NCBI RefSeq assembly: GCF_024756255.1
Contig: NZ_JANUHB010000003.1
Span: 248,001 to 312,000, forward strand
Origin: Massilia agilis
GTDB taxonomy: Bacteria > Pseudomonadota > Gammaproteobacteria > Burkholderiales > Burkholderiaceae_D
Direction: 5' to 3'
DNA length: 64,000 nt
In this document: piece by piece, positions 1-8,625 of the stretch
Layout: each line of letters opens with the position of its first letter
Numbering within the stretch: the stretch's first letter is position 1
The notes under the pieces: model-generated
Told to the model about the DNA's origin: nothing
Database searches by the model: none
The model's input: only the letters and a program-made list of their open reading frames with translations
Made by a program: the position numbers and the translations under genes

Positions 1-41
1 GGGTGCGTCGTCGGGGCAGGATCGACGCCACAGGCGGAGCA

Positions 42-75
42 CACTCAGCATGGGTCCCCGCCTGCGCGGGGACGA
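42..75. repeat. Palindromic repeat, family B
   Basis: A palindrome of the form GTCCCCGC-n-GCGGGGAC, preceded by ACTCAGCATGG. Close copies lie at 53085-53118 and 53165-53194, with a diverged pair at 33687-33757. It sits just past the 3' end of the indolepyruvate oxidoreductase gene. The first 98 bases of the window contain no gene. Confidence 0.75.
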
Positions 76-98
76 CGGTTGGAGGGCGGTGGCTGGCG

Positions 99-3000
99 TC
101 AGGCGGCTTGTTTCTGCTCGGAAAGAGCGGACAGCAGCTCGGCCTTCCTCACGCGGAACAGGGCCACGGCCTTTTCCTTCACGTGGCCGAAACCGCGGAT
201 CTGCTCCGGCAGGCTCGCCAGTTCCACCGCCACGGCGTGGTTCGATGCATTCAGCCCAGCCAGCAGCGCTTGCACCATCTGGCGGTACTCGCCAATCAGC
301 GCGCGCTCCATCTTGCGCTCGGCGGTGTAGCCGAACACGTCGAGCGCGCCGCCGCGCAGGCCCTTGAGCCTGGCCAGCAGCTTCATCGCCGTCCACATCC
401 ACGAGCCGAATTCGGCTTTCATCAGGCGGCCCTGTCCGTCCTTTTTGGCAAACAGCGGTGGCGCCATGTTGAACTTGAGCGTGAAGTCGCCTTCGAACTG
501 GGTTTTCAGTTGCTCGACGAAGCGGCCGTCGGTGTACAGGCGCGCCACTTCGTACTCGTCCTTGTAGGCCATCAGCTTGAAGTAGTACTTGGCCACCGCG
601 GTGGACAGCTTGTTGCCCAGGCCTTGCTCGCTCTCGGCGGCGCGCACCTGCGCGACCAGGTCTTCGTACACGGCGGCGTAGGCGCTGTCCTGGTAGCCGG
701 TCAGGTACGCGATGCGCTTCTTGATGAGCGTGTCCAGCGACTGCGGCATCTGCACCACGATCGCCTGCGCCGGGGTGGCGGTCTTCTCGACCCGCGCCAG
801 GTCCACGGCGGCGCGGCGGCCCCACAGGAAGCTCTTCTTGTTGGCCGCAACGGCCACGCCGTTCAGTTCGATCGCGCGCAGCAGGGCCGCTTCCGACAGC
901 GGGATCAGGCCTTTTTGCCAGGCGTAGCCCAGCATGAACAGGTTGGCGGCGATCGAGTCGCCCATCAGCGCGGTCGCCAGCTTGGTCGCGTCGATGAAGT
1001 CGGCGCTCGCGTGTTCCTGCGCGCCGGCCGCCTCGTTGATCAGCGCGCGCACCTGCCCGGCCGGGAACTCCCAATCGGGCTGCTGCGCGAACGTGCCGGT
1101 CGGCTGCTCGTGCAGGTTGACCACCACCCGCGTGCGGCCCGGGCGCATCTTCGAGATTGCGTCCGGTGCGCCGGCGGTGAGCATGTCGCAGCCCAGCACC
1201 AGGTCTGCTTCGCCGGTGGCGATGCGCTGTGCGCGCAGGCGCTCTGGCGCGGCGGCGATCTTCACGTGCGAGGTGACCGAGCCGTTCTTCTGGCTCATGC
1301 CGGTCATGTCCAGCACCGAGGCGCCCTTGCCCTCGAGGTGGGCGGCCATGCCCATCAGCGCGCCGACGGTGATCACGCCGGTGCCGCCGATGCCGTTGAT
1401 GAGGATGTTGTACGGCGCATCCACCTGCGGCAGCAGCGGGTGGGGCAGTTCGGCCCAGCCGTCATCGCCCGCGCCGGCGCCGGCACGGCTCTTCTTGAGT
1501 GCGCCGCCTTCGACGGTGACAAAGCTCGGGCAGAAGCCCTTCACGCACGAGAAGTCCTTGTTGCACGAGGACTGGTCGATCGCGCGCTTGCGGCCGAATT
1601 CGGTTTCCTTGGGCAGGATCGACACGCAGTTGGACTGGATGCCGCAGTCGCCGCAGCCTTCGCAGACGGCCTCGTTGATCACCATGCGCTTGGCCGGATC
1701 GGGGAACTGGTTCTTCTTGCGGCGGCGGCGCTTTTCGGCGGCGCAAGTCTGGTCGTAGATCAGGACGGTGGTGCCGGGGATCTCGCGCAGTTCGCGCTGC
1801 ACGTCGTCCATGAATTTGCGGTCGTGGAGGGTGACCAGCTCCGGCAGGCTTGAACGGTCGGCGTAGCGCGACAGGTCCTCGGTGACCAGCGCGATGCGCT
1901 TGACGCCTTCGGCCGCCATCTGCTGCGCGATCAGCGGCACGCTGGTGGTGCCGTCCACCGGCTGGCCGCCGGTCATCGCCACCGCGTCGTTGTACAGGAT
2001 CTTGTAGGTGATGTTGACCTTGGCCGCCACGGCGGCGCGGATCGCCAGGTAACCGGAGTGGAAGTAGGTGCCGTCGCCCAGGTTCTGGAACACGTGCGGC
2101 ACCTTGGAGAACGCGGCCTGGCCGATCCACGGCGCACCCTCGCCGCCCATGTGGGTGGTCAGCTTGTTCATCTCCGGGTAGATCGAGGTGGCCATCACGT
2201 GGCAGCCGATGCCGGCCAGCGCGAACGAGCCTTCGGGCACCTTGGTCGAGGTGTTGTGCGGGCAGCCGGAGCAGTAGAACGCGGGGCGGAACGGGGTGTG
2301 GATCGCCTTTTGCAGCACCGCGTCCTTCGCTTCCAGGAAGGCCAGGCGCGCTTTGATGAGGTCACGGGTGACGTCATCGAGGTCCAGGCGCTTGACGCGC
2401 CCGGCGATCACGCGCGCCACCTGCGCCACCGAGAAGTCGGCCTTGGGCGGCAGCAGCCACTCGCCGCGCGGCGCCACCCATTCGCCCTTGTCGTCGAATT
2501 TGCCGACCACGTGCGGGCGCACGTCGTCGCGCCAGTTGTACAGCTGCTCCTTGAGCTGGTATTCGACCACCTGGCGCTTTTCCTCGACCACGAGGATTTC
2601 GTCCAGCCCTTGCGCGAACTCGCGCACGCCGTCCGGCTCCAGCGGCCAGATCATGGCGACCTTGAACAGGCGCAGGCCGATCTTCGCTGCCATCGCTTCG
2701 TCGATGCCCAGTTCTTCCAGCGCTTCCAGCACGTCGAGGTAGGATTTGCCCGAGGCGATGATGCCCAGCTTGGCGTTCGGGCTGTCGATCGTGACGCGGT
2801 TGAGCTTGTTCTCGCGCGCATAGGCCAGTGCGGCGTAGATCTTGTAGTCCTGCATCAGCGCTTCCTGCTTGCGCGCCTGCAGGCCCAGCGGGTCCGACGA
2901 CAGCCGGGTGTTCAGGCCGCCCTCTGGCATGGCGAAGTCCTGCGGGATCTTCACTTCCACGCGGAACGGGTCGGCATCGACCGATGCGCTCGATTCGACC

Positions 3001-3656
3001 GTGTCGGCCAGCGCCTTGAACGCCACCGCGCAGCCGGAAAAGCGCGACATCGCCCAACCGTGGACGCCCAGGTCCAGGTACTCCTGCACGTTGCATGGGT
3101 ACAGCACCGGGATCATGCAGGCCGAGAAGATGTGGTCGGACTGGTGCGGAAGGGTGGAGGAGTAGGCGCCGTGGTCGTCGCCGGCCACCAGCAGCACGCC
3201 GCCGGTGGCGGAGGTGCCGGCGTGGTTCATGTGCTTGAAGACGTCGCCGCAACGGTCCACGCCCGGGCCTTTGCCGTACCACATGGCGAACACGCCGTCG
3301 TACTTGGTCGGGCCGATCAGGCCGACGGTCTGGGTGCCCCACACGGCGGTGGCGGCCAGGTCTTCGTTCACGCCCGGCACGAACTGGATGCTGTTCGCTT
3401 CGAGATGGCCCTTGGCCTTCCACAGGTTCTCGTCCAGCCCGCCCAGCGGCGAGCCGCGGTAGCCGGACACGAAACCGGCCGTGTTCATACCCGCGGCAAG
3501 GTCGCGTTCGCGCTGGATCATCGGCAGGCGCACCAGTGCCTGGATGCCGGACAGGAAGATCTTGCCGGTCCTGGCGGTGTATTTGTCGTCGAGGCTGACG
3601 TCGGCGAGGGCAGGGGCGTGCGGCGCGGCAGGAACGATGGCCGTGGTATCGGGCAT
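99..3656 (-). CDS. Indolepyruvate ferredoxin oxidoreductase, fused alpha/beta type
   Basis: About 1185 residues, matching the large single-chain enzymes that oxidatively decarboxylate aryl pyruvates such as indolepyruvate to the acyl-CoA, using thiamine diphosphate and Fe-S centres in the cytoplasm. The thiamine-diphosphate region has GCPHNTS near residue 465 and GDGTYFHSGY near 525-535. The Fe-S motif CEGCGDC lies near 665, and the pyruvate oxidoreductase gamma-like segment INGIGGTGVITVG near 752. The frame is open further upstream, but I chose the ATG at 3656 because GGAG precedes it at good spacing and the family homology starts shortly after it; the upstream residues look like translated intergenic DNA. 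It stands alone, downstream of a LysR gene on the same strand. Substrate preference cannot be read from sequence. Confidence 0.93.
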   Translation of the reverse strand: MPDTTAIVPAAPHAPALADVSLDDKYTARTGKIFLSGIQALVRLPMIQRERDLAAGMNTAGFVSGYRGSPLGGLDENLWKAKGHLEANSIQFVPGVNEDLAATAVWGTQTVGLIGPTKYDGVFAMWYGKGPGVDRCGDVFKHMNHAGTSATGGVLLVAGDDHGAYSSTLPHQSDHIFSACMIPVLYPCNVQEYLDLGVHGWAMSRFSGCAVAFKALADTVESSASVDADPFRVEVKIPQDFAMPEGGLNTRLSSDPLGLQARKQEALMQDYKIYAALAYARENKLNRVTIDSPNAKLGIIASGKSYLDVLEALEELGIDEAMAAKIGLRLFKVAMIWPLEPDGVREFAQGLDEILVVEEKRQVVEYQLKEQLYNWRDDVRPHVVGKFDDKGEWVAPRGEWLLPPKADFSVAQVARVIAGRVKRLDLDDVTRDLIKARLAFLEAKDAVLQKAIHTPFRPAFYCSGCPHNTSTKVPEGSFALAGIGCHVMATSIYPEMNKLTTHMGGEGAPWIGQAAFSKVPHVFQNLGDGTYFHSGYLAIRAAVAAKVNITYKILYNDAVAMTGGQPVDGTTSVPLIAQQMAAEGVKRIALVTEDLSRYADRSSLPELVTLHDRKFMDDVQRELREIPGTTVLIYDQTCAAEKRRRRKKNQFPDPAKRMVINEAVCEGCGDCGIQSNCVSILPKETEFGRKRAIDQSSCNKDFSCVKGFCPSFVTVEGGALKKSRAGAGAGDDGWAELPHPLLPQVDAPYNILINGIGGTGVITVGALMGMAAHLEGKGASVLDMTGMSQKNGSVTSHVKIAAAPERLRAQRIATGEADLVLGCDMLTAGAPDAISKMRPGRTRVVVNLHEQPTGTFAQQPDWEFPAGQVRALINEAAGAQEHASADFIDATKLATALMGDSIAANLFMLGYAWQKGLIPLSEAALLRAIELNGVAVAANKKSFLWGRRAAVDLARVEKTATPAQAIVVQMPQSLDTLIKKRIAYLTGYQDSAYAAVYEDLVAQVRAAESEQGLGNKLSTAVAKYYFKLMAYKDEYEVARLYTDGRFVEQLKTQFEGDFTLKFNMAPPLFAKKDGQGRLMKAEFGSWMWTAMKLLARLKGLRGGALDVFGYTAERKMERALIGEYRQMVQALLAGLNASNHAVAVELASLPEQIRGFGHVKEKAVALFRVRKAELLSALSEQKQAA

Positions 3657-3911
3657 GGCGGTCTCCAAAATCGTGATTTGGTGTGGTCCCGCCCAGGAAA
3701 GGCGCCGGGTAGGCGCGGCCGGGGCGGGAAGGGCGTCGCGGGTGTGGGCGACTGTCTTGTGGCGCTTTTTCAGGAAAAACGTCCAGCGCGCGAGTGTAGA
3801 AGTTTCGCCAAATGCCGGGAAATACCGTTTCCGGATGGGGGTATAAGAAAAACTGATGGCTGGCCGAAGGCGCGTGGCGCGGCCAGGGCGCGGGCGGGGG
3901 ATGCCGTGCCG

Positions 3912-4053
3912 GGCGAGTGGCGCTTTCATGCTCTTTTGGCCTGCGCGTTTTGTCTCTTCTTGTCGAATTCTGTCTCGCGCCGGGGGATGAGACAAAAAGC
4001 GACGGAAATAGACAAAACGCGCAGCGCAAAAGAGAACAAAAGCGCCACGCGCC
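3912..4053. repeat. Large imperfect inverted repeat between LysR gene and ior
   Basis: Two arms of about 65 bases, 3912-3976 and 3989-4053, are inverted copies of each other, roughly three quarters identical by hand alignment, around a 12-base centre. The best matched blocks are GACAAAACGCGCAG, AAAAGAG and AAAGCGCCAC. Weaker similarity seems to continue outward. It fills most of the 450-base gap 3657-4106, which holds no gene. Transcribed, it would fold into a very long hairpin in the ior leader or at the end of the LysR transcript. Confidence 0.7.
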
Positions 4054-4106
4054 GCCGGACGGCGCCCCACCTCGCGGTCGGGCGGGGTGCTTTTGGGAAC
4101 GGTTCG

Positions 4107-5039
4107 TCAGCCGGCCAGGGCGGCGCCGGGCCAGTGGCCGCTGGCGCACAGCTCCTCGGTCACCTGGCGCACGAGGCGGCCGATTGCGGCGGCGGCGTCG
4201 GTGAGCGGAATGTTGCGGGATGAACAGAGGGTGACGCTGCGCGTGATTGCCGGGTGTTCCACCGGCCAGGCGGCAAGCGTGCCGGCCTCGATATCGGCGC
4301 GCACCGGTGCGACCGGCAGCAGGGTCGCGCCGATGTCGGCCAGCAGGGCGGAGCGCAGGATGGCAATGGAGTTGATCTCGATCACCTTGTCCAGCGCCAG
4401 CCCGGCGCCGCGTGCGGTCTGTTCGATGCGCGGGCGCACGCCATGCTGCTGGGCCGGAAGGATCAGCGTGCTGGCCAGCGCGTCGGCCAGGCTGATCGAG
4501 GGGCCGGCGGGTGCGAAGGCCGAGCCGGGGCGGCAGATGAACATCAGGTCCTCTTCCACCAGCGGCACACTGTTGAACTGGCCCAGCTGGCCGTCATCGA
4601 ACAACACCGCCAGGTTGAGCCGGCCCGACTTGAGCTGCTCGGTCAGGCTGCCCGAAATCTCCTCGGTCAGCTGCAGCGTGATCTCCGGGTAGCGCGCGCG
4701 GGCCGCGGTCAGCAGCGGCAGGGCCAGCGCGCCGGAAATGCTGTGCGGCAGGCCCAGCGTGACGCTGCCGGACGGCCGTTCGGTCGATTGCGCCACGGCG
4801 GCGCGGGCATCGGCCACCTGCTTGAGGATGGCCTGGGCGTGCTGGTAGAACAGCTTGCCGGCGTCGGTCGAGGTCACGCCCTGGGCCGAGCGGTGCAGCA
4901 GGCGGGCGCCCAGTTCGTCCTCGAGCTGGCGCAGCTGCTGGGTCAGCGCCGGCTGCGCCACGTGCAACACGAGCGCGGCGCGCGACAGCGAACCGTGATC
5001 GACGATCGCCACGAAGTAGCGGAGCTGGCGGAGTTCCAT
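4107..5039 (-). CDS. LysR-family transcriptional regulator (Nac/Cbl-like)
   Basis: 310 residues, normal for the family. The N-terminal winged helix-turn-helix (about residues 1-60, opening MELRQLRYFVAIVDHGSLS) is followed by a linker helix and a periplasmic-binding-like effector domain (about 90-295). The phrase TSTDAGKLFYQHAQAILKQ after the helix-turn-helix resembles Nac and Cbl regulators of nitrogen and sulphur assimilation. It is transcribed away from the HD-GYP gene across a 118-base gap and in the same direction as the indolepyruvate oxidoreductase gene, which is a possible target. The effector is unknown. Confidence 0.88.
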   Translation of the reverse strand: MELRQLRYFVAIVDHGSLSRAALVLHVAQPALTQQLRQLEDELGARLLHRSAQGVTSTDAGKLFYQHAQAILKQVADARAAVAQSTERPSGSVTLGLPHSISGALALPLLTAARARYPEITLQLTEEISGSLTEQLKSGRLNLAVLFDDGQLGQFNSVPLVEEDLMFICRPGSAFAPAGPSISLADALASTLILPAQQHGVRPRIEQTARGAGLALDKVIEINSIAILRSALLADIGATLLPVAPVRADIEAGTLAAWPVEHPAITRSVTLCSSRNIPLTDAAAAIGRLVRQVTEELCASGHWPGAALAG

Positions 5040-5081
5040 GTGTTGCTATTCTGCGTCTCGACGACGATTACTGCCAGTAAG

Positions 5082-5111
5082 TTAACTTCTGACAACGACT
5101 GTTGTTATACT
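5082..5111 (+). promoter_or_regulatory. Candidate sigma-70 promoter for the HD-GYP gene
   Basis: TTAACT at 5082-5087 and TATACT at 5106-5111, separated by 18 bases, lie about 45 bases upstream of the HD-GYP start. The -10 is good and the -35 mediocre. The gap is shared with the divergent LysR gene, so LysR binding here is plausible but not shown. Confidence 0.4.
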
Positions 5112-5157
5112 CTCAGCGTGTCTGTTGCGTCAGATTAACATAGCCAGGGGAAGAGGG

Positions 5158-6390
5158 ATGCTGAAGAAGGTGGATTCGTCACAGCTACGGGTCGGGATGT
5201 ATGTCCAGGACCTGGATTGCAGCTGGATCGAGCACCCCTTCGTGCGCAGCCGTTTTGTGCTGACCTCGGAGGACGAAATCCGCAAGATCGTCGGCGCCAA
5301 CATCCGCAACGTGGTCATCGACTGCAACAAGGGCATCGACGTCGAGGACGCGCCCACGGTGGCCGAGGCGCGCGCCCAGACCGAGTCCGAGCTGCAGGCA
5401 CTGATGTCCAAGCCGACCGCGGCGCCGGCGCCGCCGCCGCGCACCACCATTGCCGAGGAACTGCAGCGCGCTGCCAACATCCGGCGCCAGGCGGCCGGCC
5501 TGGTGCGCGAGGTGATGCAGGATGCGCGGCTGGGCAAGGCGATCGAGCTGGACCGGGTCAGCCCGATGGTCGAGAACATCACGGCCTCGATCCTGCGCAA
5601 CCCCGGCGCGCTGCTGGGCCTGCTGCGGATCAAGAGCAAGGACGACTACACCTTCCTGCATTCGGTCTCGGTGTGCACCCTGCTGGTGGCGTTTTGCCGC
5701 TCGCGCAACATGAACGAGGAAACCACCTACCAGGCCGGGCTGGGCGGCCTGCTGCACGACACCGGCAAGGCGCTGGTGCCCGACCATATCCTGAACAAGC
5801 CGGGGCGGCTGTCCGACGACGAGTTCAACATCATCCGCAAGCACCCGCAGGACGGCTACGAGATCCTGCTGCGCACTCCCGCGATCGGCCCGATCCCGCT
5901 CGACATCACGCTGCACCACCACGAGCGGCGCGACGCCAGCGGCTACCCGGACAAGCAGGGCGGCGACGACATCAGCGAGCTGGCCCAGATGGCGGCGATC
6001 GTCGACGTGTACGATGCGATCACGGCCGACCGCTGCTACCACAAGGGGCTGCCGGCGGCCGAGGCGCTGCGCAAGATCTACGAGTGGAGCAAGTTCCACT
6101 TCAACCCGGTGTACGCGCAGGAGTTCGTGCGCTGCGTCGGCATCTACCCGGTCGGCACCCTGGTGCTGCTCGAATCCGGGCGCCTGGCGGTGGTGGTCGA
6201 GCCGCACGAGAGCAGCCTGCTCACGCCCAAGGTCAACGTGTTCTACGACACCAACAAGAAGTCCTTCATCCAACCGCAGACCGTGGACCTGGCGCGCCCG
6301 CTCGGGCACGGCGGCGGCGACAAGATCGTGCGCCACGAGCTGCCCGAGAAGTGGCAGGTGGACCCGGTCAAATTCATGGCCGCGGCCTAG
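5158..6390 (+). CDS. HD-GYP domain phosphodiesterase with DUF3391 N-terminus
   Basis: 410 residues. The first ~120 fit DUF3391, which commonly precedes HD-GYP domains. The C-terminal half is an HD-GYP domain with the metal-binding HDTGK near residue 200 and the signature HHHERRDASGYP near 255-265, so the c-di-GMP hydrolysing site looks intact. I chose the ATG at 5158 because AGGGGAAGAGGG lies directly upstream. It converges on a diguanylate cyclase gene with a 4-base overlap of the ends. It probably degrades cyclic di-GMP to pGpG or GMP in the cytoplasm and may tune the neighbouring Tad pilus genes. Confidence 0.9.
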   Translation: MLKKVDSSQLRVGMYVQDLDCSWIEHPFVRSRFVLTSEDEIRKIVGANIRNVVIDCNKGIDVEDAPTVAEARAQTESELQALMSKPTAAPAPPPRTTIAEELQRAANIRRQAAGLVREVMQDARLGKAIELDRVSPMVENITASILRNPGALLGLLRIKSKDDYTFLHSVSVCTLLVAFCRSRNMNEETTYQAGLGGLLHDTGKALVPDHILNKPGRLSDDEFNIIRKHPQDGYEILLRTPAIGPIPLDITLHHHERRDASGYPDKQGGDDISELAQMAAIVDVYDAITADRCYHKGLPAAEALRKIYEWSKFHFNPVYAQEFVRCVGIYPVGTLVLLESGRLAVVVEPHESSLLTPKVNVFYDTNKKSFIQPQTVDLARPLGHGGGDKIVRHELPEKWQVDPVKFMAAA

Positions 6391-7415
6391 AAGAATTCGG
6401 CGGTGTCGTTGGAGGCGACGGTGGCCAGGAGGCCATCGGCGACCAGCTGGTCGTAGTGGCAGACCTGGTTGCGGCCGTGGGTCTTGGCGAAGTACAGCGC
6501 CTGGTCGGCGTGGCCGAGCGTGACCACCGGCGAATCGTACGGCTTGATGCAGGTAAAACCGACGCTGACCGTGACCGTGCCCACCTGCGGGAAGTGGTGG
6601 CTCTCGACGCCGGCGCGGAAGCGCTCGATGATGCGGCGCGCGTTCTCCAGCGTGGTCGAGCGCAGCAGCACCACGAACTCCTCGCCGCCGAAGCGGAACA
6701 CGCGGTCGTGCGCGCGGAACGAGGACTGCAGCATGTTGGCGATCAGGATCAGCACCTCGTCGCCGTACAGGTGGCCGAAGCGGTCGTTGACCAGCTTGAA
6801 GTGATCGACATCGACCACCGCCAGCCACTGCTCGTGGCCGGTGCCTTTCTGGCGCCGCTCGGGCTGGCCCGGCAGCGGTGACTCCTGCTCGGCGGCGCAC
6901 TGCAGCATGCGCGCCAGCTGGTCGTCGAAAGTCTTGCGGTTGAGCAGGCCGGTGAGCGAGTCGCGCTCGCTGTATTCGAGCAGGCTAAGGAAGTTGCGGT
7001 ACACGCCGACGATGCCGTCGATGGTGTGGACCTCGGCCGCGGTGAACGGCGCCGCGCGCGCGATCTCGAGGATGGTGGCGGCCAGCTCGCCGCGCCAGAT
7101 CGGCACCCACATCGTGTGCCGTCCCGGCTGCCCGGCCTCGGCGCGCGCGCCCTGCGCCGCCAGGCACGCGGCCAGCTCCGGGTAGGCGTCGAGCGTCTCG
7201 CCGGGACCGGCCTCGTCCTCCAGCCGCGGCGCGCCGCCGTCGTCCACGCTGGCGCGCGCGCGCAGGTAGCGTGCCGGCCCGACCGCGGCCAGCGACAGCA
7301 CCCGGGTGTGCTGGGCACCGGCCAGCTCCTGCACCGCTGCCACCGCCGACAGGTCGAGCATCGCATGGTCGCGATGGCCGGTCATGTCCACCATGTGCTT
7401 CAGTAACGAATCCAT
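6387..7415 (-). CDS. Diguanylate cyclase (GGDEF domain)
   Basis: About 342 residues. An N-terminal region of ~160 residues looks like a divergent GAF-type sensor (inferred), followed by a GGDEF domain. The active-site loop reads GGEEF near residue 242, a functional variant. An RAHD sequence five residues before it matches the RxxD inhibitory site, so product inhibition is expected. I placed the start at MDSLLKHMVDMTG, which has GAGAG upstream; the longer open frame begins with residues unlike a protein. It should make c-di-GMP from GTP. It is convergent with the HD-GYP gene and the stop codons overlap. Confidence 0.9.
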   Translation of the reverse strand: MDSLLKHMVDMTGHRDHAMLDLSAVAAVQELAGAQHTRVLSLAAVGPARYLRARASVDDGGAPRLEDEAGPGETLDAYPELAACLAAQGARAEAGQPGRHTMWVPIWRGELAATILEIARAAPFTAAEVHTIDGIVGVYRNFLSLLEYSERDSLTGLLNRKTFDDQLARMLQCAAEQESPLPGQPERRQKGTGHEQWLAVVDVDHFKLVNDRFGHLYGDEVLILIANMLQSSFRAHDRVFRFGGEEFVVLLRSTTLENARRIIERFRAGVESHHFPQVGTVTVSVGFTCIKPYDSPVVTLGHADQALYFAKTHGRNQVCHYDQLVADGLLATVASNDTAEFF

Positions 7416-7757
7416 GTCGCTCTCGATCGAAGTCCGGCCCGCGGCACGCTTCGCGCATTGTTTAAATTGCAAGCGGAGAAGAATATCGGCTTTTGCGGAA
7501 TTGTTCAATTATGCCCGAGAAATTTTTGCCCTGGTTGTGGTGTTTCGCCTGCAATGACCGGGGTTTTCTCTTTCCTCGGAGCAAAATTGGTGCCGGTGGG
7601 AAATCTTGCTTCGAGTCAAGTTGCCCTCTGGAATCATCTCCTATAGTGGATTCACTGGTTCGGCACTGGCGGCAGGCAATCCAAGCCGCCAGCGAACCCG
7701 GCGGCCGACGGGTTCGGGCCGGGCCAGGTTTTCATCAACCACCATATGGAGTTTGTC
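7416..7757 (+). promoter_or_regulatory. Tad locus promoter region and flp leader
   Basis: Gene-free stretch between the cyclase and flp. It starts AT-rich. A possible sigma-70 promoter is TTGCCC (7621-7626) with TATAGT (7642-7647), spacer 15. The following leader can fold into a hairpin, CGAACCC (7693-7699) with GGGTTCG (7710-7716), about 30 bases before the flp ribosome-binding site GGAG (7748-7751). Promoter assignment is tentative. Confidence 0.4.
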
Positions 7758-7952
7758 ATGAACAAGTTCACCTCCGCAGTCAAAGCTTTCATTGCTGACG
7801 AGAACGGTGTCACCGCGATCGAGTATGGCCTGATCGCCGCACTGGTTGGCTGTGTCATGCTGGTCGGCGCCAAGGTTCTCGGCACCGACCTGAGCAACGC
7901 CTTCTCGGCCATTGGCGGCATCGTCCAGACCAACGTGCCGGCCGCACCGTAA
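7758..7952 (+). CDS. flp: Flp/Fap-type major pilin
   Basis: 64 residues. It has the Flp prepilin layout: a short basic leader, then the processing site before VTAIEYGLIAALVG, with Glu5 and Tyr6 of the mature form, then a hydrophobic helix and a short tail. A CpaA/TadV-type peptidase would cleave after the glycine and the pilin assembles into the Tad pilus fibre on the cell surface. I chose the ATG at 7758, preceded by GGAG (7748-7751); an ATG 12 bases earlier overlaps that site. It is the first gene of the pilus locus and is followed by a strong hairpin, so it is probably made in excess over downstream genes. Confidence 0.95.
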   Translation: MNKFTSAVKAFIADENGVTAIEYGLIAALVGCVMLVGAKVLGTDLSNAFSAIGGIVQTNVPAAP

Positions 7953-7964
7953 CGCCGTGCCCAG

Positions 7965-7991
7965 CCGCCGCCCGCCCGGGCGGCGGTTTTT
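7965..7991 (+). terminator. Intrinsic terminator after flp
   Basis: A perfect 9-bp stem, CCGCCGCCC (7965-7973) and GGGCGGCGG (7978-7986), with a 4-base loop and five T residues. It lies between flp and cpaA and would let most transcripts stop after the pilin gene. Confidence 0.85.
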
Positions 7992-8007
7992 CTTCCCGGG
8001 AGCTGCC

Positions 8008-8529
8008 ATGCCTGTCCAGACTTGCCTCGAGCTGGCCCTGCTCGTGCTCGTGCTCGCGGCCGCCGCCAGCGACCTGGCGACCCGCCGCATCCCCAACGTC
8101 TTGCTGCTGCTGGCCTGGCTGGTGGCGCTGCCGCTGCAGCTGGCCGCCGGCGCGCTCGCCGACTGCCTGCTGGGCGCGCTGGCCGGCCTCTTGCTGTTCC
8201 TGCCGCTGTACCTGCTGCGCGGCATGGCCGCCGGCGACGTCAAGCTGATGGCTACCGTCGGCGCCTTCGCCGGCCCCGCCGCCGCCCTGCACATCGCGCT
8301 GTTGGCCTGGTGCGCCGGCGGCGTGATGGCGCTGGTGCTGGTGGCGTTCCAGCGCCGCCTGCGCGCCGCCTGCGCCAACCTGCGCGACTTGCTGCGTCCC
8401 ATGCTGCTGCGCGCGGCCGGCATGCCGCTGGCGGCCACCCCGCTGCCACGCCCGAGCGTGGGCGCGATGCCCTATGGCCTGGCGGTCGCGCTGGCCACCG
8501 TGGGCTGGCTGTGGGCTGGCCACGGCTGA
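8008..8529 (+). CDS. cpaA: Prepilin peptidase, CpaA/TadV type (A24)
   Basis: 173 residues, almost entirely hydrophobic with about five or six membrane segments. The two catalytic aspartates of A24 peptidases are recognisable: Asp22 in ASDLATRRIPN and Asp77 in AAGDVKLM. It lacks the cytoplasmic methylase domain of PilD, as expected for the Tad-dedicated enzymes. It would process the Flp pilin in the inner membrane. GGGAG lies just before the ATG at 8008. The tail of about 30 residues beyond the last clear membrane helix is basic and variable. Confidence 0.92.
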   Translation: MPVQTCLELALLVLVLAAAASDLATRRIPNVLLLLAWLVALPLQLAAGALADCLLGALAGLLLFLPLYLLRGMAAGDVKLMATVGAFAGPAAALHIALLAWCAGGVMALVLVAFQRRLRAACANLRDLLRPMLLRAAGMPLAATPLPRPSVGAMPYGLAVALATVGWLWAGHG

Positions 8530-8625
8530 GCGTCCTTTCTTGCTCAAACTCAAAAGTTGCCGGTAGGCCCGTCGCTAGAATCGATTCATGTTGGTCGGAA
8601 AGATGTTCCCACGAAAGGACTTCCG

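Noticed and set aside
3..1853. Very long open frame antisense to the indolepyruvate oxidoreductase gene
   Set aside because: His/Arg/Gln-rich sequence with no domain and codon bias that mirrors the real gene on the other strand; a by-product of high GC.
3657..4070. N-terminal extension of the indolepyruvate oxidoreductase to 1323 residues
   Set aside because: The extra 138 residues run through the inverted repeat and have no homology pattern, while a GGAG-preceded ATG lies at the expected start.
7589..7609. Sigma-54 promoter before flp (GG...TTGCT)
   Set aside because: The GG-to-GC spacing is 11 or 17 bases instead of 10, and the flanking consensus is poor.
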